From NCBI RefSeq assembly GCF_900155385.1, contig NZ_LT699745.1, positions 1,395,561-1,459,560 of the forward strand: DNA of 64,000 nt. Reading direction: 5' to 3'. This DNA is from Vreelandella massiliensis (GTDB lineage Bacteria; Pseudomonadota; Gammaproteobacteria; Pseudomonadales; Halomonadaceae). Both the position numbers and the translations under genes were made by a program. Every line of letters starts with the position of its first letter. Position 1 is the first letter of the stretch. Below are positions 45,154 through 55,386 of the stretch, one piece after another. The notes under the pieces are model-generated. The model was not told the DNA's origin. It did not search any database and saw nothing but the letters and a program-made list of their open reading frames with translations.

Positions 45154-46000
45154 TAGCGGTGTTGAGGAAAGTGAGCTGCGCGGCTGCTTGAAAAAAATGG
45201 CGATTGCACCCGCGGCAAATGCTCGGTTACCCGTCGATTACGCGCTTCGGGCGGGGGAGCATGCGCTGACACTGAATGACAAGCTGGGTCGGCTGCTTTC
45301 GCTTGAATGGAGCGGGGCCATTGCGTGTACCCATTGCGGGCGCGCGACAAAAAAGAGCTTTGCTCAAGGGCACTGTTACCCTTGTTTCAAGCGGCTAGCG
45401 CGATGCGATACCTGCATCGTCAAGCCCGAAACTTGCCACTTTTTTCGCGGCACTTGCCGCGAGCCGGAGTGGGCCCAGCAGCACTGCTTTCAGCCTCACG
45501 TGGTGTATCTGGCTAACTCCTCGGGAGTGAAAGTGGGAGTGACTCGCAAAACGCAGATGCCGACTCGCTGGCTGGATCAGGGCGCCATTCAAGCGTTGCC
45601 GATTTTAGAGGTCGATACACGCCAACAGGCGGGCTTTGTCGAAATGCTGTTCAAAGAGCAGGTGAGTGATCGCACCAATTGGCGTGCGATGCTCAAAGGC
45701 GAGGTGGAGCCGCTCGATTTGTGCGCCGAGCGCGACCGGCTGTTTAGCCAGCTCAAGAGCGGCTTGAATCAACTCAAAGCAGAGCACGGCGAGGACGCCA
45801 TTCGCCCCCTGGAGGCAAGCGCGCATACGTTTACCTATCCGGTGAGCGATTTCCCGCGCAAGATCGTCTCGCACAACTTGGATAAAAATCCCCGAGTGGA
45901 AGGCGTGTTGCAGGGGCTTAAAGGGCAATACCTGTTGCTGGATACCGGCGTGATCAACCTGCGCAAGTTTACAGGATATGAAGTATCGCTAAACTTCTAG
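45146..46000 (+). CDS. DUF2797 family cysteine-rich protein
   Basis: 284-residue protein of unknown function. The N-terminal part is rich in CxxC pairs (CTHCGR, CYPCFK, CDTC, then CHFFRGTC), suggesting a zinc or Fe-S site. The central part [24 protein letters not shown] resembles a GIY-YIG-like strand arrangement. GTG start at 45146 with AGGGA, overlapping yeaC by 8 bases, implies translational coupling. The frame extends back to 45083 without support. Confidence 0.82.
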   Translation: MADSGVEESELRGCLKKMAIAPAANARLPVDYALRAGEHALTLNDKLGRLLSLEWSGAIACTHCGRATKKSFAQGHCYPCFKRLARCDTCIVKPETCHFFRGTCREPEWAQQHCFQPHVVYLANSSGVKVGVTRKTQMPTRWLDQGAIQALPILEVDTRQQAGFVEMLFKEQVSDRTNWRAMLKGEVEPLDLCAERDRLFSQLKSGLNQLKAEHGEDAIRPLEASAHTFTYPVSDFPRKIVSHNLDKNPRVEGVLQGLKGQYLLLDTGVINLRKFTGYEVSLNF

Positions 46001-46055
46001 CAAGACGCTCTTTAAAGCGAGCGTAGGCAGAAACCGACGAAGGGAGCCAGGCACG

Positions 46056-47549
46056 ATGAGAGAACGCGCGGATACGCTGGGTGACCCCGACCATGCTATC
46101 GACTTGGCGATTTTTGGCGCCCTAGGCGATTTGGCCCAGCGTAAGTTACTGCCGGCGCTCTACCAGCTCGACCGAGAAGGGCTGCTGCCGGCAGAGACCC
46201 GTATCATGGGGCTGGCACGCCACGATCACGACGCGTCCTCGTTTCAAAATCAGGTAAGTAACACGCTACGCGCGCGAGTCAAAAGCGAAGAGCAGGACGA
46301 GAAAACCCTGACGCGTTTTTTGTATCGCCTCGACTATTTAAAGCTCGATTTTACGAAGCCGGAGGGGTTCACCGCCATTCGCCGTTGGCGGGAGGGTTCG
46401 CCGCGGCCGATGGTGGTCTATCTTTCCGTGGGCGCTAAACTCTACGGCGATATTTGCCGCCATCTGGGGGAGAGCGGCAGCGTTGGCGAGGCGGATCGCG
46501 TCGTGGTGGAGAAGCCGATCGGCTTTGATCTCGACTCTTCCGAGGCGATCAACGACGCCATCGGCAGTGTCTTTCCCGAATCGCGTATCTATCGCATCGA
46601 CCACTACCTGGGCAAAGAGACGGTGCAAAATCTCATTGCGCTACGTTTTGCCAACCCGCTGTTCGGTACACAGTGGAACCAGAACCATATTTCCCACGTG
46701 GAAATCACCGTCGCCGAAAAAGTGGGTATCGAAGGACGCTGGGGCTATTTCGACGAAGCAGGGCAGCTGCGTGACATGGTGCAAAACCATCTGCTGCAGC
46801 TGTTGTGTCTCATCGCCATGGACCCTCCCTCCAACCTGGATGCCGACGCTATTCGCGACGAAAAGGTCAAAGTGCTTAAAGCGCTCAAGCCCTTCACCGG
46901 TGAGGCGCTCGGACGCGATGTGGTACGCGGGCAGTACATTGCCGGTACTACTGACGGGCAGCCGGTGCCAGGGTATTTAGAAGAGGAGAGCGCCAACGCG
47001 CAGAGCCAAACCGAAACCTTCGTGGCCATGAAAACCGAGGTCGCGAATTGGCGCTGGGCGGGGGTGCCGTTTTACCTACGCACCGGCAAGCGGATGCCGG
47101 AAAAGCTCTCACAGATCGTGATCCACTTTCGTCAGCAGCCGCACTACATTTTCGACCCTGACCAGCGCGATTTAGCGGCGAATAAGCTGATTATTCGCTT
47201 GCAGCCGGAGGAGGGGATGGCGCTGCAGGTGCTGACCAAAGATAGCGGCCTGGATAAAGGCATGCGCCTGCGCCCTGGTCCGCTACACCTGGATTTCAAC
47301 AGTGCCTTCCCCAAGTCGCGTATTCCCGATGCCTACGAGCGCCTGCTACTGGAAGTGATGAAAGGGCAGCAGTACCTGTTTGTGCGTCGCGACGAAGTGG
47401 AGCATGCCTGGCGCTGGTGCGACCGGCTGATCGACGGCTGGCAATCCCGCGAGACCCCGCCAAGGCGCTACCCGGCGGGCTCCTGGGGGCCGGTCGCCTC
47501 GATCGCGATGATCACCCAGGATGGCCGTAGTTGGTACGAGGATTATTGA
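46056..47549 (+). CDS. zwf: Glucose-6-phosphate 1-dehydrogenase
   Basis: First enzyme of the Entner-Doudoroff and oxidative pentose phosphate routes; oxidises glucose-6-phosphate and makes NAD(P)[21 protein letters not shown] is the nucleotide-binding segment and [14 protein letters not shown] (about residues 180-193) the active site. [12 protein letters not shown] follows in the second domain. 497 residues. RBS GAAGGGAG. Leads the zwf-pgl-eda operon. Confidence 0.97.
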   Translation: MRERADTLGDPDHAIDLAIFGALGDLAQRKLLPALYQLDREGLLPAETRIMGLARHDHDASSFQNQVSNTLRARVKSEEQDEKTLTRFLYRLDYLKLDFTKPEGFTAIRRWREGSPRPMVVYLSVGAKLYGDICRHLGESGSVGEADRVVVEKPIGFDLDSSEAINDAIGSVFPESRIYRIDHYLGKETVQNLIALRFANPLFGTQWNQNHISHVEITVAEKVGIEGRWGYFDEAGQLRDMVQNHLLQLLCLIAMDPPSNLDADAIRDEKVKVLKALKPFTGEALGRDVVRGQYIAGTTDGQPVPGYLEEESANAQSQTETFVAMKTEVANWRWAGVPFYLRTGKRMPEKLSQIVIHFRQQPHYIFDPDQRDLAANKLIIRLQPEEGMALQVLTKDSGLDKGMRLRPGPLHLDFNSAFPKSRIPDAYERLLLEVMKGQQYLFVRRDEVEHAWRWCDRLIDGWQSRETPPRRYPAGSWGPVASIAMITQDGRSWYEDY

Positions 47550-47550
47550 C

Positions 47551-48216
47551 ATGAGCCAAGCCCGCCAACAACTCGCCGAACAACTGGCCGAGGCCGTGGC
47601 CGAGGGCCTGCGCGAGGATTTAAAGCATCAGGCGCGCGCGTTATTGGTCGTTTCCGGCGGCTCCACCCCGGTGGCGTTTTTTCAGGCGCTGGCCGCGATG
47701 TCGCTGCCCTGGGCGCGGGTGGATGTGACGCTCGCCGACGAGCGCTGGGTGGACGAACAAAGCGCCGACAGCAACGCCAACCTAGTGCGCGAGCACCTGC
47801 TGCAAGGCGATGCCGAAAGCGCCCCTTTTATTTCGCTTACCACGGCGGACGAGACCCCAGAAGAGGGGGCCGCCGAGGTCGCTAAGCGCCTGGAAGCGCT
47901 CAGCTGGCCCGCCAGTGCCGTGGTGTTAGGTATGGGGGGCGATGGCCATACCGCGTCGCTATTCCCCGACAGCCGAGAACTTGGGCTGGCGCTGACGACG
48001 GCCGAGGCGGTGGTGGCCGTGCGTTCACCGAGCCAGCCTTTGGCGCGTATCACGCTCTCGGCGGATCGGCTTCACCAAGCGCGGCGCCACTTCGTGCATA
48101 TTACCGGTGAGGAGAAACGCGCGGTGCTGGCAAATGCGCTGCAGGGTGACGATGCCCGCCAGCTCCCCATTCGCGCCTTTTTCTCTTGTCCGCTTGCGAT
48201 TTATTGGGCGCCTTAG
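47551..48216 (+). CDS. pgl: 6-phosphogluconolactonase
   Basis: Hydrolyses 6-phosphogluconolactone to 6-phosphogluconate. LLVVSGGSTPVAFFQALA, VTLADERWVDEQSADSN and VLGMGGDGHTASLFPDS are the DevB/Pgl signatures. 221 residues. The start ATG lies 1 base after the zwf stop, so translation is probably coupled. The frame extends upstream into zwf without support. Confidence 0.95.
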   Translation: MSQARQQLAEQLAEAVAEGLREDLKHQARALLVVSGGSTPVAFFQALAAMSLPWARVDVTLADERWVDEQSADSNANLVREHLLQGDAESAPFISLTTADETPEEGAAEVAKRLEALSWPASAVVLGMGGDGHTASLFPDSRELGLALTTAEAVVAVRSPSQPLARITLSADRLHQARRHFVHITGEEKRAVLANALQGDDARQLPIRAFFSCPLAIYWAP

Positions 48217-48247
48217 GTGCCGCCACGCTTTACTAGGAGATGAATGG

Positions 48248-48910
48248 ATGACACTCGATAAACAGCTACCCTCTACCCGTACTGCCGAGCTCGATAGCAT
48301 CTGCCTCAAGGCGGAGGTGATTCCCGTGATCAGCGTGGAGCGCTTGGAAGATGCAGTGCCGCTCGGCCGCGCCCTGGTCGAGGGCGGGATTACCGTGCTG
48401 GAGGTCACGCTGCGTACCGACTGTGCGCTGGACGCCATAAAGCGCATGCGCGACGCGCTGCCCAGCGCTAGCGTCGGAGCGGGCACGGTGTTGACCCCGG
48501 CGCAGTATCGTCAGGCGGAGCAGGCAGGGGCAGATTTTGTCGTGACCCCCGGCGCCACCGAGGCGCTTTACCGCTATGGGGTTGAAAGCACCGTGCCGAT
48601 GCTGCCCGGCGTGGCCACCGTGTCTGAAGTCATGTCCGGCTGGCAGTATGGGTATCGTCGCTTTAAGTTTTTTCCCGCGCTCTACAGCGGCGGCATCGGT
48701 GCGCTCAAAGCTTTTGCCGGCCCCTTACCCGAAGCGCGTTTTTGCCCCACTGGAGGGATCACCTTTGACAACGCCAGCGAATACCTCGCCTTAGATAACG
48801 TCATGTGCGTGGGAGGCTCGTGGCTAACGCCAAAAGCGCTGATCGATGAGGAGAACTGGGGCGCGATTCGCGAACTCGCGCGCCAAGCCGCCGAGCAGTT
48901 TCACCACTGA
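48248..48910 (+). CDS. eda: KDPG/KHG aldolase
   Basis: Class I aldolase splitting 2-keto-3-deoxy-6-phosphogluconate to pyruvate and glyceraldehyde-3-phosphate. The Schiff-base lysine is Lys140 in RRFKFFPA, and Glu52 in LEVTLRT is the general acid/base. VGAGTVLTPAQ and CPTGGITFDNASEYLAL complete the barrel. 220 residues. ATG 48248 follows TAGGAG. The 3' end is convergent with edd, 29 bases away. Confidence 0.96.
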   Translation: MTLDKQLPSTRTAELDSICLKAEVIPVISVERLEDAVPLGRALVEGGITVLEVTLRTDCALDAIKRMRDALPSASVGAGTVLTPAQYRQAEQAGADFVVTPGATEALYRYGVESTVPMLPGVATVSEVMSGWQYGYRRFKFFPALYSGGIGALKAFAGPLPEARFCPTGGITFDNASEYLALDNVMCVGGSWLTPKALIDEENWGAIRELARQAAEQFHH

Positions 48911-48939
48911 TCGCGTCGCCCTTGGGCTTCCCGACACGC

Positions 48940-50829
48940 CTAAGCGTCTTCGTCGTGAATTTGCCCCTCCTGGCGGGCGAGATCGTCGGCCTCGAAACCG
49001 CCGAAAACGCTCGCACCTTCATCACCGCGCATCGCCAGGTGGCGAAAGCCACCGAAGAGTTCACGGCCTAGGCCGACGTGGTAGTGGTCCAGCGTCCCGA
49101 CGACGAGCTGCCGCTCGGCCCAGGTCTCTGTTTCGACCAAGGCTTCCAGCGTGCCGGCGTTGGCATCCAAGCGCACGGTATCGCCGTCGCAAAGCTTGGC
49201 AAGCCCGCCGCCATCGAGCGCTTCGGGGCTTAGGTGAATCGCGGCGGGTACCTTGCCCGAGGCGCCCGACATACGGCCATCGGTGACCAGCGCCACGTTA
49301 AACCCACGGTCTTGCAGCACGCCGAGATAAGGCGTCAGCTTGTGCAGCTCCGGCATCCCGTTGGCTTTGGGGCCTTGAAAACGCACCACCGCGATCACGT
49401 CGCGATCAAGCTCGCCCGCTTCAAACGCTCCCTTAAGGTCGTTCTGATCCTCAAAGATTTTGACCGGCGCTTCAACCACGCGGTGCGCCTCGCTCACCGC
49501 TGATACCTTGATGACCCCGCGGCCCAGGTTGCCATCGAGTACCGTCAAGCCGCCCGTGGCGGCGAACGGTGTGGCCACCGGGCGCAGGACGTTCTCATCG
49601 AGGCTTTTCTCGGGGCCTTCGCGCCAAGTGAGCTTACCGTCTTCAAGGCAAGGCTCCTGCGTGTAGGCAGTGAGATCAGTGCCCGACACGGTGGGAATGT
49701 CGCCGTGAATCAGCCCCGCGCCGAGCAATTCGCGCAGCAGGTAGCTCATGCCGCCCGCTGCCTGGAAGTGGTTAATATCGGCCTGGCCGTTGGGGTAGAC
49801 CCGCATCAGGCTGGGGGTGACGGCGGAAAGTTCGGTGAAATCGTCCCAGGTGAGCGTAATGCCCGCCGCCGCTGCCATGGCGATGAGGTGGAGCGTGTGG
49901 TTGGTCGAGCCGCCGGAGGCGAGCAGACCCACGACCGCGTTGACGATGGCCCGCTCGTCGATTTGTTGGTAGAAGGGGCGGTACTCGCCGCCGGGTTCGC
50001 TGTTACGGATGGCCTGTTCGGTGGCGTAGCGGGTCAGCGCCTCGCGTAACGGCGTACAGGGGTTCACAAACGAGGTGCCGGGCAAATGCAGGCCCATCAT
50101 TTCCATCATCAGCTGGTTGGAGTTGGCCGTGCCGTAAAACGTGCAAGTGCCGGGGCTATGGTAGGAAGCCGATTCGGCGTCGAGCAGGTCCTCCCGGCTC
50201 GCCTTGCCTTCGGCATAGAGCTGTCGAATACGCGCCTTCTCTTTATTGGGCAGGCCGCTCTCCATCGGGCCTGCAGGCACAAACATCGCCGGCAGATGGC
50301 CAAAACGCGCGGCGGCGATGAAAAGCCCTGGCACGATTTTATCGCACACCCCAAGGTAGAGCGCGGCATCGAACATATTGTGCGATAGCCCCACGGCGGC
50401 GGCCATGGCGATCACATCGCGGGAGAAGAGCGAAAGCTCCATCCCCGGCTGGCCTTGGGTCACGCCATCGCACATCGCCGGGACGCCACCGGCAAACTGC
50501 GCGGTGGAACCCATGGCGCGGGCAGCGGTTTTAATGGTGCCGGGGAAAGTGGCGAAAGGCTGGTGGGCCGAGAGCATGTCGTTGTAGGCGGAAATAATGC
50601 CCAGGTTGGCGCTGTTCATCAGCTTGAGTGACGCTTTCTCCTCGGCGCCACAAGCGGCAAAGCCGTGCGCCAGGTTACCGCAGGAAAGCTCTCCACGGTG
50701 CACCCCGCGCCGGTGTTGGTCGGCCATGCGGGTTTCGTAAAGCGCACGCCGCTCGGCGGAGCGCTCTCGGATGCGCCGGGTGACCGCAATAAGGGTGGGA
50801 TTCAGTTTAAGAGAGCCACTACTAACCAT
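48940..50829 (-). CDS. edd: Phosphogluconate dehydratase
   Basis: [4Fe-4S] enzyme of the IlvD/Edd family converting 6-phosphogluconate to [24 protein letters not shown] carries a cluster cysteine, [20 protein letters not shown] a second, and [20 protein letters not shown] the third; [15 protein letters not shown] is also diagnostic. ATG 50829 (629 residues) follows GAGGTG, which itself is an in-frame GTG at 50835. It stands apart from zwf-pgl-eda but faces it, and is divergent from cobT across 99 bases. Confidence 0.96.
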   Translation of the reverse strand: MVSSGSLKLNPTLIAVTRRIRERSAERRALYETRMADQHRRGVHRGELSCGNLAHGFAACGAEEKASLKLMNSANLGIISAYNDMLSAHQPFATFPGTIKTAARAMGSTAQFAGGVPAMCDGVTQGQPGMELSLFSRDVIAMAAAVGLSHNMFDAALYLGVCDKIVPGLFIAAARFGHLPAMFVPAGPMESGLPNKEKARIRQLYAEGKASREDLLDAESASYHSPGTCTFYGTANSNQLMMEMMGLHLPGTSFVNPCTPLREALTRYATEQAIRNSEPGGEYRPFYQQIDERAIVNAVVGLLASGGSTNHTLHLIAMAAAAGITLTWDDFTELSAVTPSLMRVYPNGQADINHFQAAGGMSYLLRELLGAGLIHGDIPTVSGTDLTAYTQEPCLEDGKLTWREGPEKSLDENVLRPVATPFAATGGLTVLDGNLGRGVIKVSAVSEAHRVVEAPVKIFEDQNDLKGAFEAGELDRDVIAVVRFQGPKANGMPELHKLTPYLGVLQDRGFNVALVTDGRMSGASGKVPAAIHLSPEALDGGGLAKLCDGDTVRLDANAGTLEALVETETWAERQLVVGTLDHYHVGLGRELFGGFRHLAMRGDEGASVFGGFEADDLARQEGQIHDEDA

Positions 50830-50928
50830 AGGCACCTCGTGTGGGAAGTGGAAGAGAGTGGGGCAGGTAAACCCAGGCCGGGTCTGCTACCATTCAGCGC
50901 CTTATATTAGCCCGCTTTGGAGCCTGCC

Positions 50929-51981
50929 ATGTCTGATACCGTTTCTCAGTGGATTAGCCGTATTCAGCCCGTTGAGGACGAGGTGGGCGAGGCGGCGCAC
51001 GCTTATCTTGACACGCTGACCAAGCCTCCCGGTAGCCTCGGCATGCTGGAGTCGCTTGCCATTCAGCTTAGCGCAATCACTGGCAATACGCGGTTTGAAC
51101 CTAGCCCTCCGGGGGTGGTGGTATTTGCCGCCGACCACGGCGTGGCAGAGGAAGGAGTCTCGGCGTTCCCGAGTGCCGTTACCGCACAGATGGTGACCAA
51201 CTTTGCCCAGGGTGGCGCGGCAATCAATGTATTTGCTCGCCAGGTAGGGGCGCACTTGGAAGTCGTGGATGTCGGTGTGGCTGGTGACATTGATGCTTAC
51301 GGGGTAGTGGATGCCAAAGTACGGCGCGGCACAGCGAATATGGTGCACGAAGATGCCATGACGCGCGAAGAAGTCGGAGCGGCGATATCGGTAGGTATTG
51401 AAGCGGTAACTCGGGCTGCTGATGCTGGGTGTAAAAGTGTGATTGCCGGTGAGATGGGCATTGCGAATACCACGGCAAGTAGCGCGATGCTAGCGGCCTT
51501 AACCGCCGTACCGGTCGCCCAGGTCGTAGGGGTGGGTACCGGGATTAATAGTGCTCAGCTTAAGCACAAAGTGGCGGTCATTGAACGCGCACTTAATGCT
51601 CGAAAAGCCAATGCAGACGAGCCATTGGATGTTCTGGCTAAACTGGGTGGGCTTGAAATCGCCGCGATGACCGGCGCCTATTTAGCCGCAGCAGCGTATC
51701 GACTGCCCATCATCGTGGACGGTTTTATCGCCACTGTCACCGCCCTTACAGCATGCAGGCTCTGCCCAGCAGTGCGCGGCTACCTGATCTTTGGTCACCG
51801 CTCTCAAGAGGCCGGCCATCAGGTAGCGTTGGATACTCTGCAGGCGAAGCCTCTTTTGGACATGCAAATGCGTTTAGGGGAAGGAACCGGCGCGGTGCTG
51901 GCATTCCCCCTGCTGCGTGCTGCCAGCGCGATGATGGTGGAGATGTCGACGTTTTCCGATGCCGGTGTGGCGCCGTGCTAG
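50929..51981 (+). CDS. cobT: Nicotinate-nucleotide--dimethylbenzimidazole phosphoribosyltransferase
   Basis: Activates the lower-ligand base by making alpha-ribazole-5'-phosphate. LTKPPGSLGMLESLAIQLS, VFAADHGVAEEGVSAFPSAV and RLGEGTGAVLAFPLLRAA (catalytic glutamate near 315) are family motifs. 350 residues. ATG 50929 with TTGGAG. This is CobT in the enteric naming, not the chelatase subunit of the same name. First gene of the B12 nucleotide-loop cluster; no riboswitch is visible in its short upstream gap. Confidence 0.95.
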   Translation: MSDTVSQWISRIQPVEDEVGEAAHAYLDTLTKPPGSLGMLESLAIQLSAITGNTRFEPSPPGVVVFAADHGVAEEGVSAFPSAVTAQMVTNFAQGGAAINVFARQVGAHLEVVDVGVAGDIDAYGVVDAKVRRGTANMVHEDAMTREEVGAAISVGIEAVTRAADAGCKSVIAGEMGIANTTASSAMLAALTAVPVAQVVGVGTGINSAQLKHKVAVIERALNARKANADEPLDVLAKLGGLEIAAMTGAYLAAAAYRLPIIVDGFIATVTALTACRLCPAVRGYLIFGHRSQEAGHQVALDTLQAKPLLDMQMRLGEGTGAVLAFPLLRAASAMMVEMSTFSDAGVAPC

Positions 51982-51996
51982 CCGGTAAAACTCGCC

Positions 51997-52989
51997 ATGA
52001 TGCTTGAAATGCTACTCCTGGTCAGTGTCGCGATAGTGGTCGACCTTGTCGTCGGCGATCCTCGCTGCTTGCCGCATCCGGTGGTGGGGATGGGATGGTT
52101 GATTGCGGCGTTGGAAAAACGCTGGAATCAGGGTTCGGCGCTGACAAGGTGTGCTAAGGGAGCGCTGCTAACCATAGTCGTTGTGGGAGCGGTATTTGCC
52201 CTTGCCTGGGGTGGTCTTGCGGTGCTGGCGCAAATGCATCCGATGCTGGCGATAGCCGCGGAGATATGGCTGCTGGCGACCACGTTGGCCATCAAAGGGC
52301 TGCACAGTGCCGCCCTGGTTGTAGCGACGCCTCTTGCTCAGGGCGACCTCGTCGCCGCTCGCCAGGCACTGGCGATGATCGTGGGCCGCGATACCCATGC
52401 GCTTGAAGAGAGCGAGATCACGCGCGGCACAGTGGAAACCGTAGCCGAGAATACCGTCGACGGTATAACCGCACCGCTGTTTTTCGCGCTGATTGGTGGA
52501 GCGCCGCTGGCTCTGGCTTACAAGGCGGTAAATACGTTGGATTCCATGGTGGGTTACCGTAACGAGCGTTACGCGGACTTCGGCTATGCCTCGGCGAAGC
52601 TTGATGACCTGGCTAATTGGTTACCGGCGCGGCTAACCGCTGTGACGATCTGGCTGGCGGCGTTTTGCCTACCTGGAACCCGCAGACGGGGAACATTGAA
52701 AGGTGCACTAAAAGCCACCCGACGTGAAGCGCCAACTCACCCAAGTCCCAATAGCGGCTGGCCAGAAACCATGGTGGCACGGCTTTTGGGAATACAGCTA
52801 GGCGGGACCAACTATTATGCGGGTCAGCCGTCCCATCGCGCGCAGCTGGGCGAGCCGCTAGAACCCTTGAACGGGCGACATATCCACCGGGCGATTGCGT
52901 TGATGCATGGCGGTTGGCTGGTGTTTTGGCTGCTGATGGGAGGCGTGGTGTTGTTCAGGGAAGTACTGTTCAGGGAGGTGTTGACATGA
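51997..52989 (+). CDS. cbiB: Adenosylcobinamide-phosphate synthase
   Basis: Integral membrane enzyme attaching aminopropanol (phosphate) to adenosylcobyric acid. DLVVGDPRCLPHPVVGMGWLI is the hallmark N-terminus, and SEITRGTVETVAENTVDGIT and ALAYKAVNTLDSMVGYRNERY are conserved. 330 residues. The C-terminal tail ends VLFREVLFREVLT, a 15-bp tandem duplication. That duplication also provides the AGGGAGG ribosome binding site of cobD, whose ATG overlaps the cbiB stop. Confidence 0.94.
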   Translation: MMLEMLLLVSVAIVVDLVVGDPRCLPHPVVGMGWLIAALEKRWNQGSALTRCAKGALLTIVVVGAVFALAWGGLAVLAQMHPMLAIAAEIWLLATTLAIKGLHSAALVVATPLAQGDLVAARQALAMIVGRDTHALEESEITRGTVETVAENTVDGITAPLFFALIGGAPLALAYKAVNTLDSMVGYRNERYADFGYASAKLDDLANWLPARLTAVTIWLAAFCLPGTRRRGTLKGALKATRREAPTHPSPNSGWPETMVARLLGIQLGGTNYYAGQPSHRAQLGEPLEPLNGRHIHRAIALMHGGWLVFWLLMGGVVLFREVLFREVLT

Positions 52990-54080
52990 ACCCAGCCGTT
53001 GTAGCCTGGCCCAGCCACGGCGGCCAGGCATCGGCGCTTTTGGCTCGTTTCGGGTTGCCCGAACATCATCCGTTGATCGACTTCAGCGCCAACCTGAACC
53101 CTCTGGGGCCACCGGCTTGGGTGCCCGAACGCTTGGCCGAATTGGTCTCTGGCCTAGCGCGTTATCCGGCGTCGGATTATACAGCGGCGTGTGCCGCCAT
53201 CGCCCACCATGAAAGCATCAGCCCCGAGCAGGTATTGCTGACCAACGGCGGCGCCGAGGCGATTTTCCTAAGCGCGGCCCTGCACGCGGGGGGCTGGGCG
53301 GGCATCGTGCAACCCACCTTCACCGAGTACGCCCGGGCTTGCAGGGCTTACGGCGTGGCAATAGCTTCCACCGCTTTGACTGGCCTGGATTTTAAGCTTG
53401 AGTGGGAAGCGCTCGGTACCACGCTCGAAGAGTGCGACGTGATGTTCCTCTGCCGCCCCAACAACCCCACCGCAACCCTGATTTCTCGTGCCACTATCGA
53501 AGCGTTACTCGAAATGGCGAGGGCGCGTGACTGTCGCCTGGTAATTGACGAAGCTTTCGTGGACTTTATCGTAGAGGACGATGAGCGTCTCACACCACTG
53601 CTGGCGCGCTTTGATAACCTTATCCTGTTGCGCTCCTTGACCAAGTTCTACACCTTGCCGGGCTTACGCCTGGGTTATCTGCTGGCGAATGCCGACACCG
53701 TCAATCAAGCCCGCTCTTATCAGCCTCCCTGGAGCGTCAATCATCTGGCTGCGGAGCTGGTGGCGCCGCTGCTAAGCGATACAGGTTTTCAGTCGCGCAC
53801 TTTTCGCTGGCTGCGTGAAGAACACTCCCGCATGGCGAAGGCTCTCGGCGCTTGTGGGCTTGAGGTCGCCCCCAGCCGTGCCAACTTCTTTCTGGTGCGT
53901 CCTGAACCGGGCGGTGAGACCTGCGCGGCACTTTTCGAACGCCTTCTGCACAGCGGTATTCTGGCGCGTCATACGCATAACTTTCCGGGGCTTGAAGGCG
54001 ACTGGCTGCGCCTGGCGCTACGCGATCGTGCCGACAATGACCGTCTGCTGGAAGCGCTGCAAAATGTGAGGGACGCATGA
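52986..54080 (+). CDS. cobD: L-threonine-O-3-phosphate decarboxylase (CobD/CobC type)
   Basis: PLP aminotransferase-fold enzyme supplying aminopropanol phosphate. HPLIDFSANLNPLGPPAWV, LCRPNNPTATLI, LVIDEAFVDFI and LLRSLTKFYTLPGLRLGYLL (PLP lysine near 219) define it. ATG 52986 (364 residues) overlaps the cbiB stop by 4 bases and follows AGGGAGG; the frame extends to 52914 inside cbiB without support. Confidence 0.94.
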   Translation: MNPAVVAWPSHGGQASALLARFGLPEHHPLIDFSANLNPLGPPAWVPERLAELVSGLARYPASDYTAACAAIAHHESISPEQVLLTNGGAEAIFLSAALHAGGWAGIVQPTFTEYARACRAYGVAIASTALTGLDFKLEWEALGTTLEECDVMFLCRPNNPTATLISRATIEALLEMARARDCRLVIDEAFVDFIVEDDERLTPLLARFDNLILLRSLTKFYTLPGLRLGYLLANADTVNQARSYQPPWSVNHLAAELVAPLLSDTGFQSRTFRWLREEHSRMAKALGACGLEVAPSRANFFLVRPEPGGETCAALFERLLHSGILARHTHNFPGLEGDWLRLALRDRADNDRLLEALQNVRDA

Positions 54081-54631
54081 TCGCTTTCATCAGTGGCGGG
54101 GCGCGTTCCGGCAAGAGCGAGGTGGCCGAACGTCTCACGCTTGAGTGGCAAAAAAAGCGAGGTGGCAAGCGTTACTACCTGGCCACGGCAACCGGCTCGG
54201 ATGCCGAAATGACCGCCCGTATAGAGCGCCACCGCCGTGAACGCGGGCCCGGCTGGATCACCCTGGAGGCATCGTTTGCCCTGAGCACGGCGCTGGATGA
54301 GGTCGAGGCGGGCGGCACCGTGCTGCTGGATTGCCTGACCCTCTGGGCCAGCCGGGCGCTTTATGAAGCGGGGTTCGACGAGGCGAGGGGGCTCACGCAG
54401 CTAAGCGAACTGCTGGCCGAGGCGCGAAACCGCAGGATTGTACTGGTAGTAGTCTCCAACGATCTCAATGAGGACCTGCCACCCAGGGACGCCGAAACCT
54501 GGCGCTACCTGGACTTTCTTCAAGGCCTGCATCGTCGCCTTGCTCTCGATGCCGACAGGGTGATCGAAGTGGTGGCGGGGCTCGCCATCGAATGGAAGAA
54601 AGCGGCGCTTGACGCTAAGGAAACGCCATGA
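54077..54631 (+). CDS. cobU: Adenosylcobinamide kinase/guanylyltransferase CobU (variant motif)
   Basis: Phosphorylates adenosylcobinamide and adds GMP. P-loop FISGGARSGKSEVAERL, YLATATGSDAEMTARIERHR and VLLDCLTLWASRALY are standard CobU. The usual NEVG-GIVP segment is replaced by SNDLNEDLPPRDAETWRYLD. A second CobU-like protein at 55925 has the standard form of that segment. 184 residues. ATGA overlaps join it to cobD and cobS. Confidence 0.9.
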   Translation: MIAFISGGARSGKSEVAERLTLEWQKKRGGKRYYLATATGSDAEMTARIERHRRERGPGWITLEASFALSTALDEVEAGGTVLLDCLTLWASRALYEAGFDEARGLTQLSELLAEARNRRIVLVVVSNDLNEDLPPRDAETWRYLDFLQGLHRRLALDADRVIEVVAGLAIEWKKAALDAKETP

Positions 54632-55386
54632 AAGACGCCGGTTTCGGCCTGCTGCTGGCCATTCAGTTCCTTACCCGGCTGCCGGTGCCTGTCGAGTGCC
54701 CTTGGCGCCCGGCGACTAGCCGCTGGGCGCTGCGCTGCTACCCGCTGGTAGGGCTGTTGCTGGGGGCGCTGCTGGCCGGTGTGGCGGCACTGCTACAAGG
54801 GCTGTTGCCCACGCCATTGCTGGCGCTTGCGCTACTCAGTGTATGGATCGGGCTTTCCGGGGGGTTGCACTTGGACGGCCTCATGGACGTGGCCGATGCC
54901 CTTGGCAGCAACATGCCGCTGGAACGTCGTTGGGAAATCATGAAAGATCCGCAAGTGGGCAGCTTCGGGATACTGGCGCTGGTCTTCCTACTGGCCTGGA
55001 AAGGGATGTTGCTGTGGGCATTACTAGAGGCCGACCTGCCGCTGGCATTGCTGGTGGCGATTCCGGCGCTTTCCCGCTTTGCTGCGGTGGCGCTATTGTG
55101 CCTGGCCCCTTGTGCCCGCCGCGAAGGGCTTGCCTGGGTGTGGCGACAACACCTTCGTCAGCGTGATCTGCCACTCTCATTTATACCGTTATCTTTGCTA
55201 TTCCTATGGCTACCGCAATGGACGATACTGCTAGGCGGCCTGTTGGTGTTTGTGTCGTTGTATACGCTGGCGATGATCCGAAGCTTTACCGGTATCAATG
55301 GCGATATCGTGGGTGCCGCCATCGAAGGAGGAGAACTATGGCTGCTGCTGATCGGCTGGAGCTGGTGGTCGTTCGTCATGGCCTGA
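54628..55386 (+). CDS. cobS: Adenosylcobinamide-GDP ribazoletransferase (cobalamin synthase)
   Basis: Polytopic inner-membrane enzyme joining alpha-ribazole to adenosylcobinamide-GDP. LLAIQFLTRLPVPV is the typical start, SGGLHLDGLMDVADALG holds the acidic metal-binding motif, MKDPQVGSFGILALVFLLAW follows, and GINGDIVGAAIEGGELWLLL closes the protein. 252 residues. ATGA overlap with cobU; its last 49 bases overlap cobC. Confidence 0.95.
   Translation: MKDAGFGLLLAIQFLTRLPVPVECPWRPATSRWALRCYPLVGLLLGALLAGVAALLQGLLPTPLLALALLSVWIGLSGGLHLDGLMDVADALGSNMPLERRWEIMKDPQVGSFGILALVFLLAWKGMLLWALLEADLPLALLVAIPALSRFAAVALLCLAPCARREGLAWVWRQHLRQRDLPLSFIPLSLLFLWLPQWTILLGGLLVFVSLYTLAMIRSFTGINGDIVGAAIEGGELWLLLIGWSWWSFVMA

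Noticed and set aside
50929..51981. Reading this CobT as the AAA-type cobaltochelatase subunit that would partner CobN
   Set aside because: Its motifs are those of the phosphoribosyltransferase; the shared name comes from two nomenclatures. No chelatase AAA+ or VWA subunit is present in the window.
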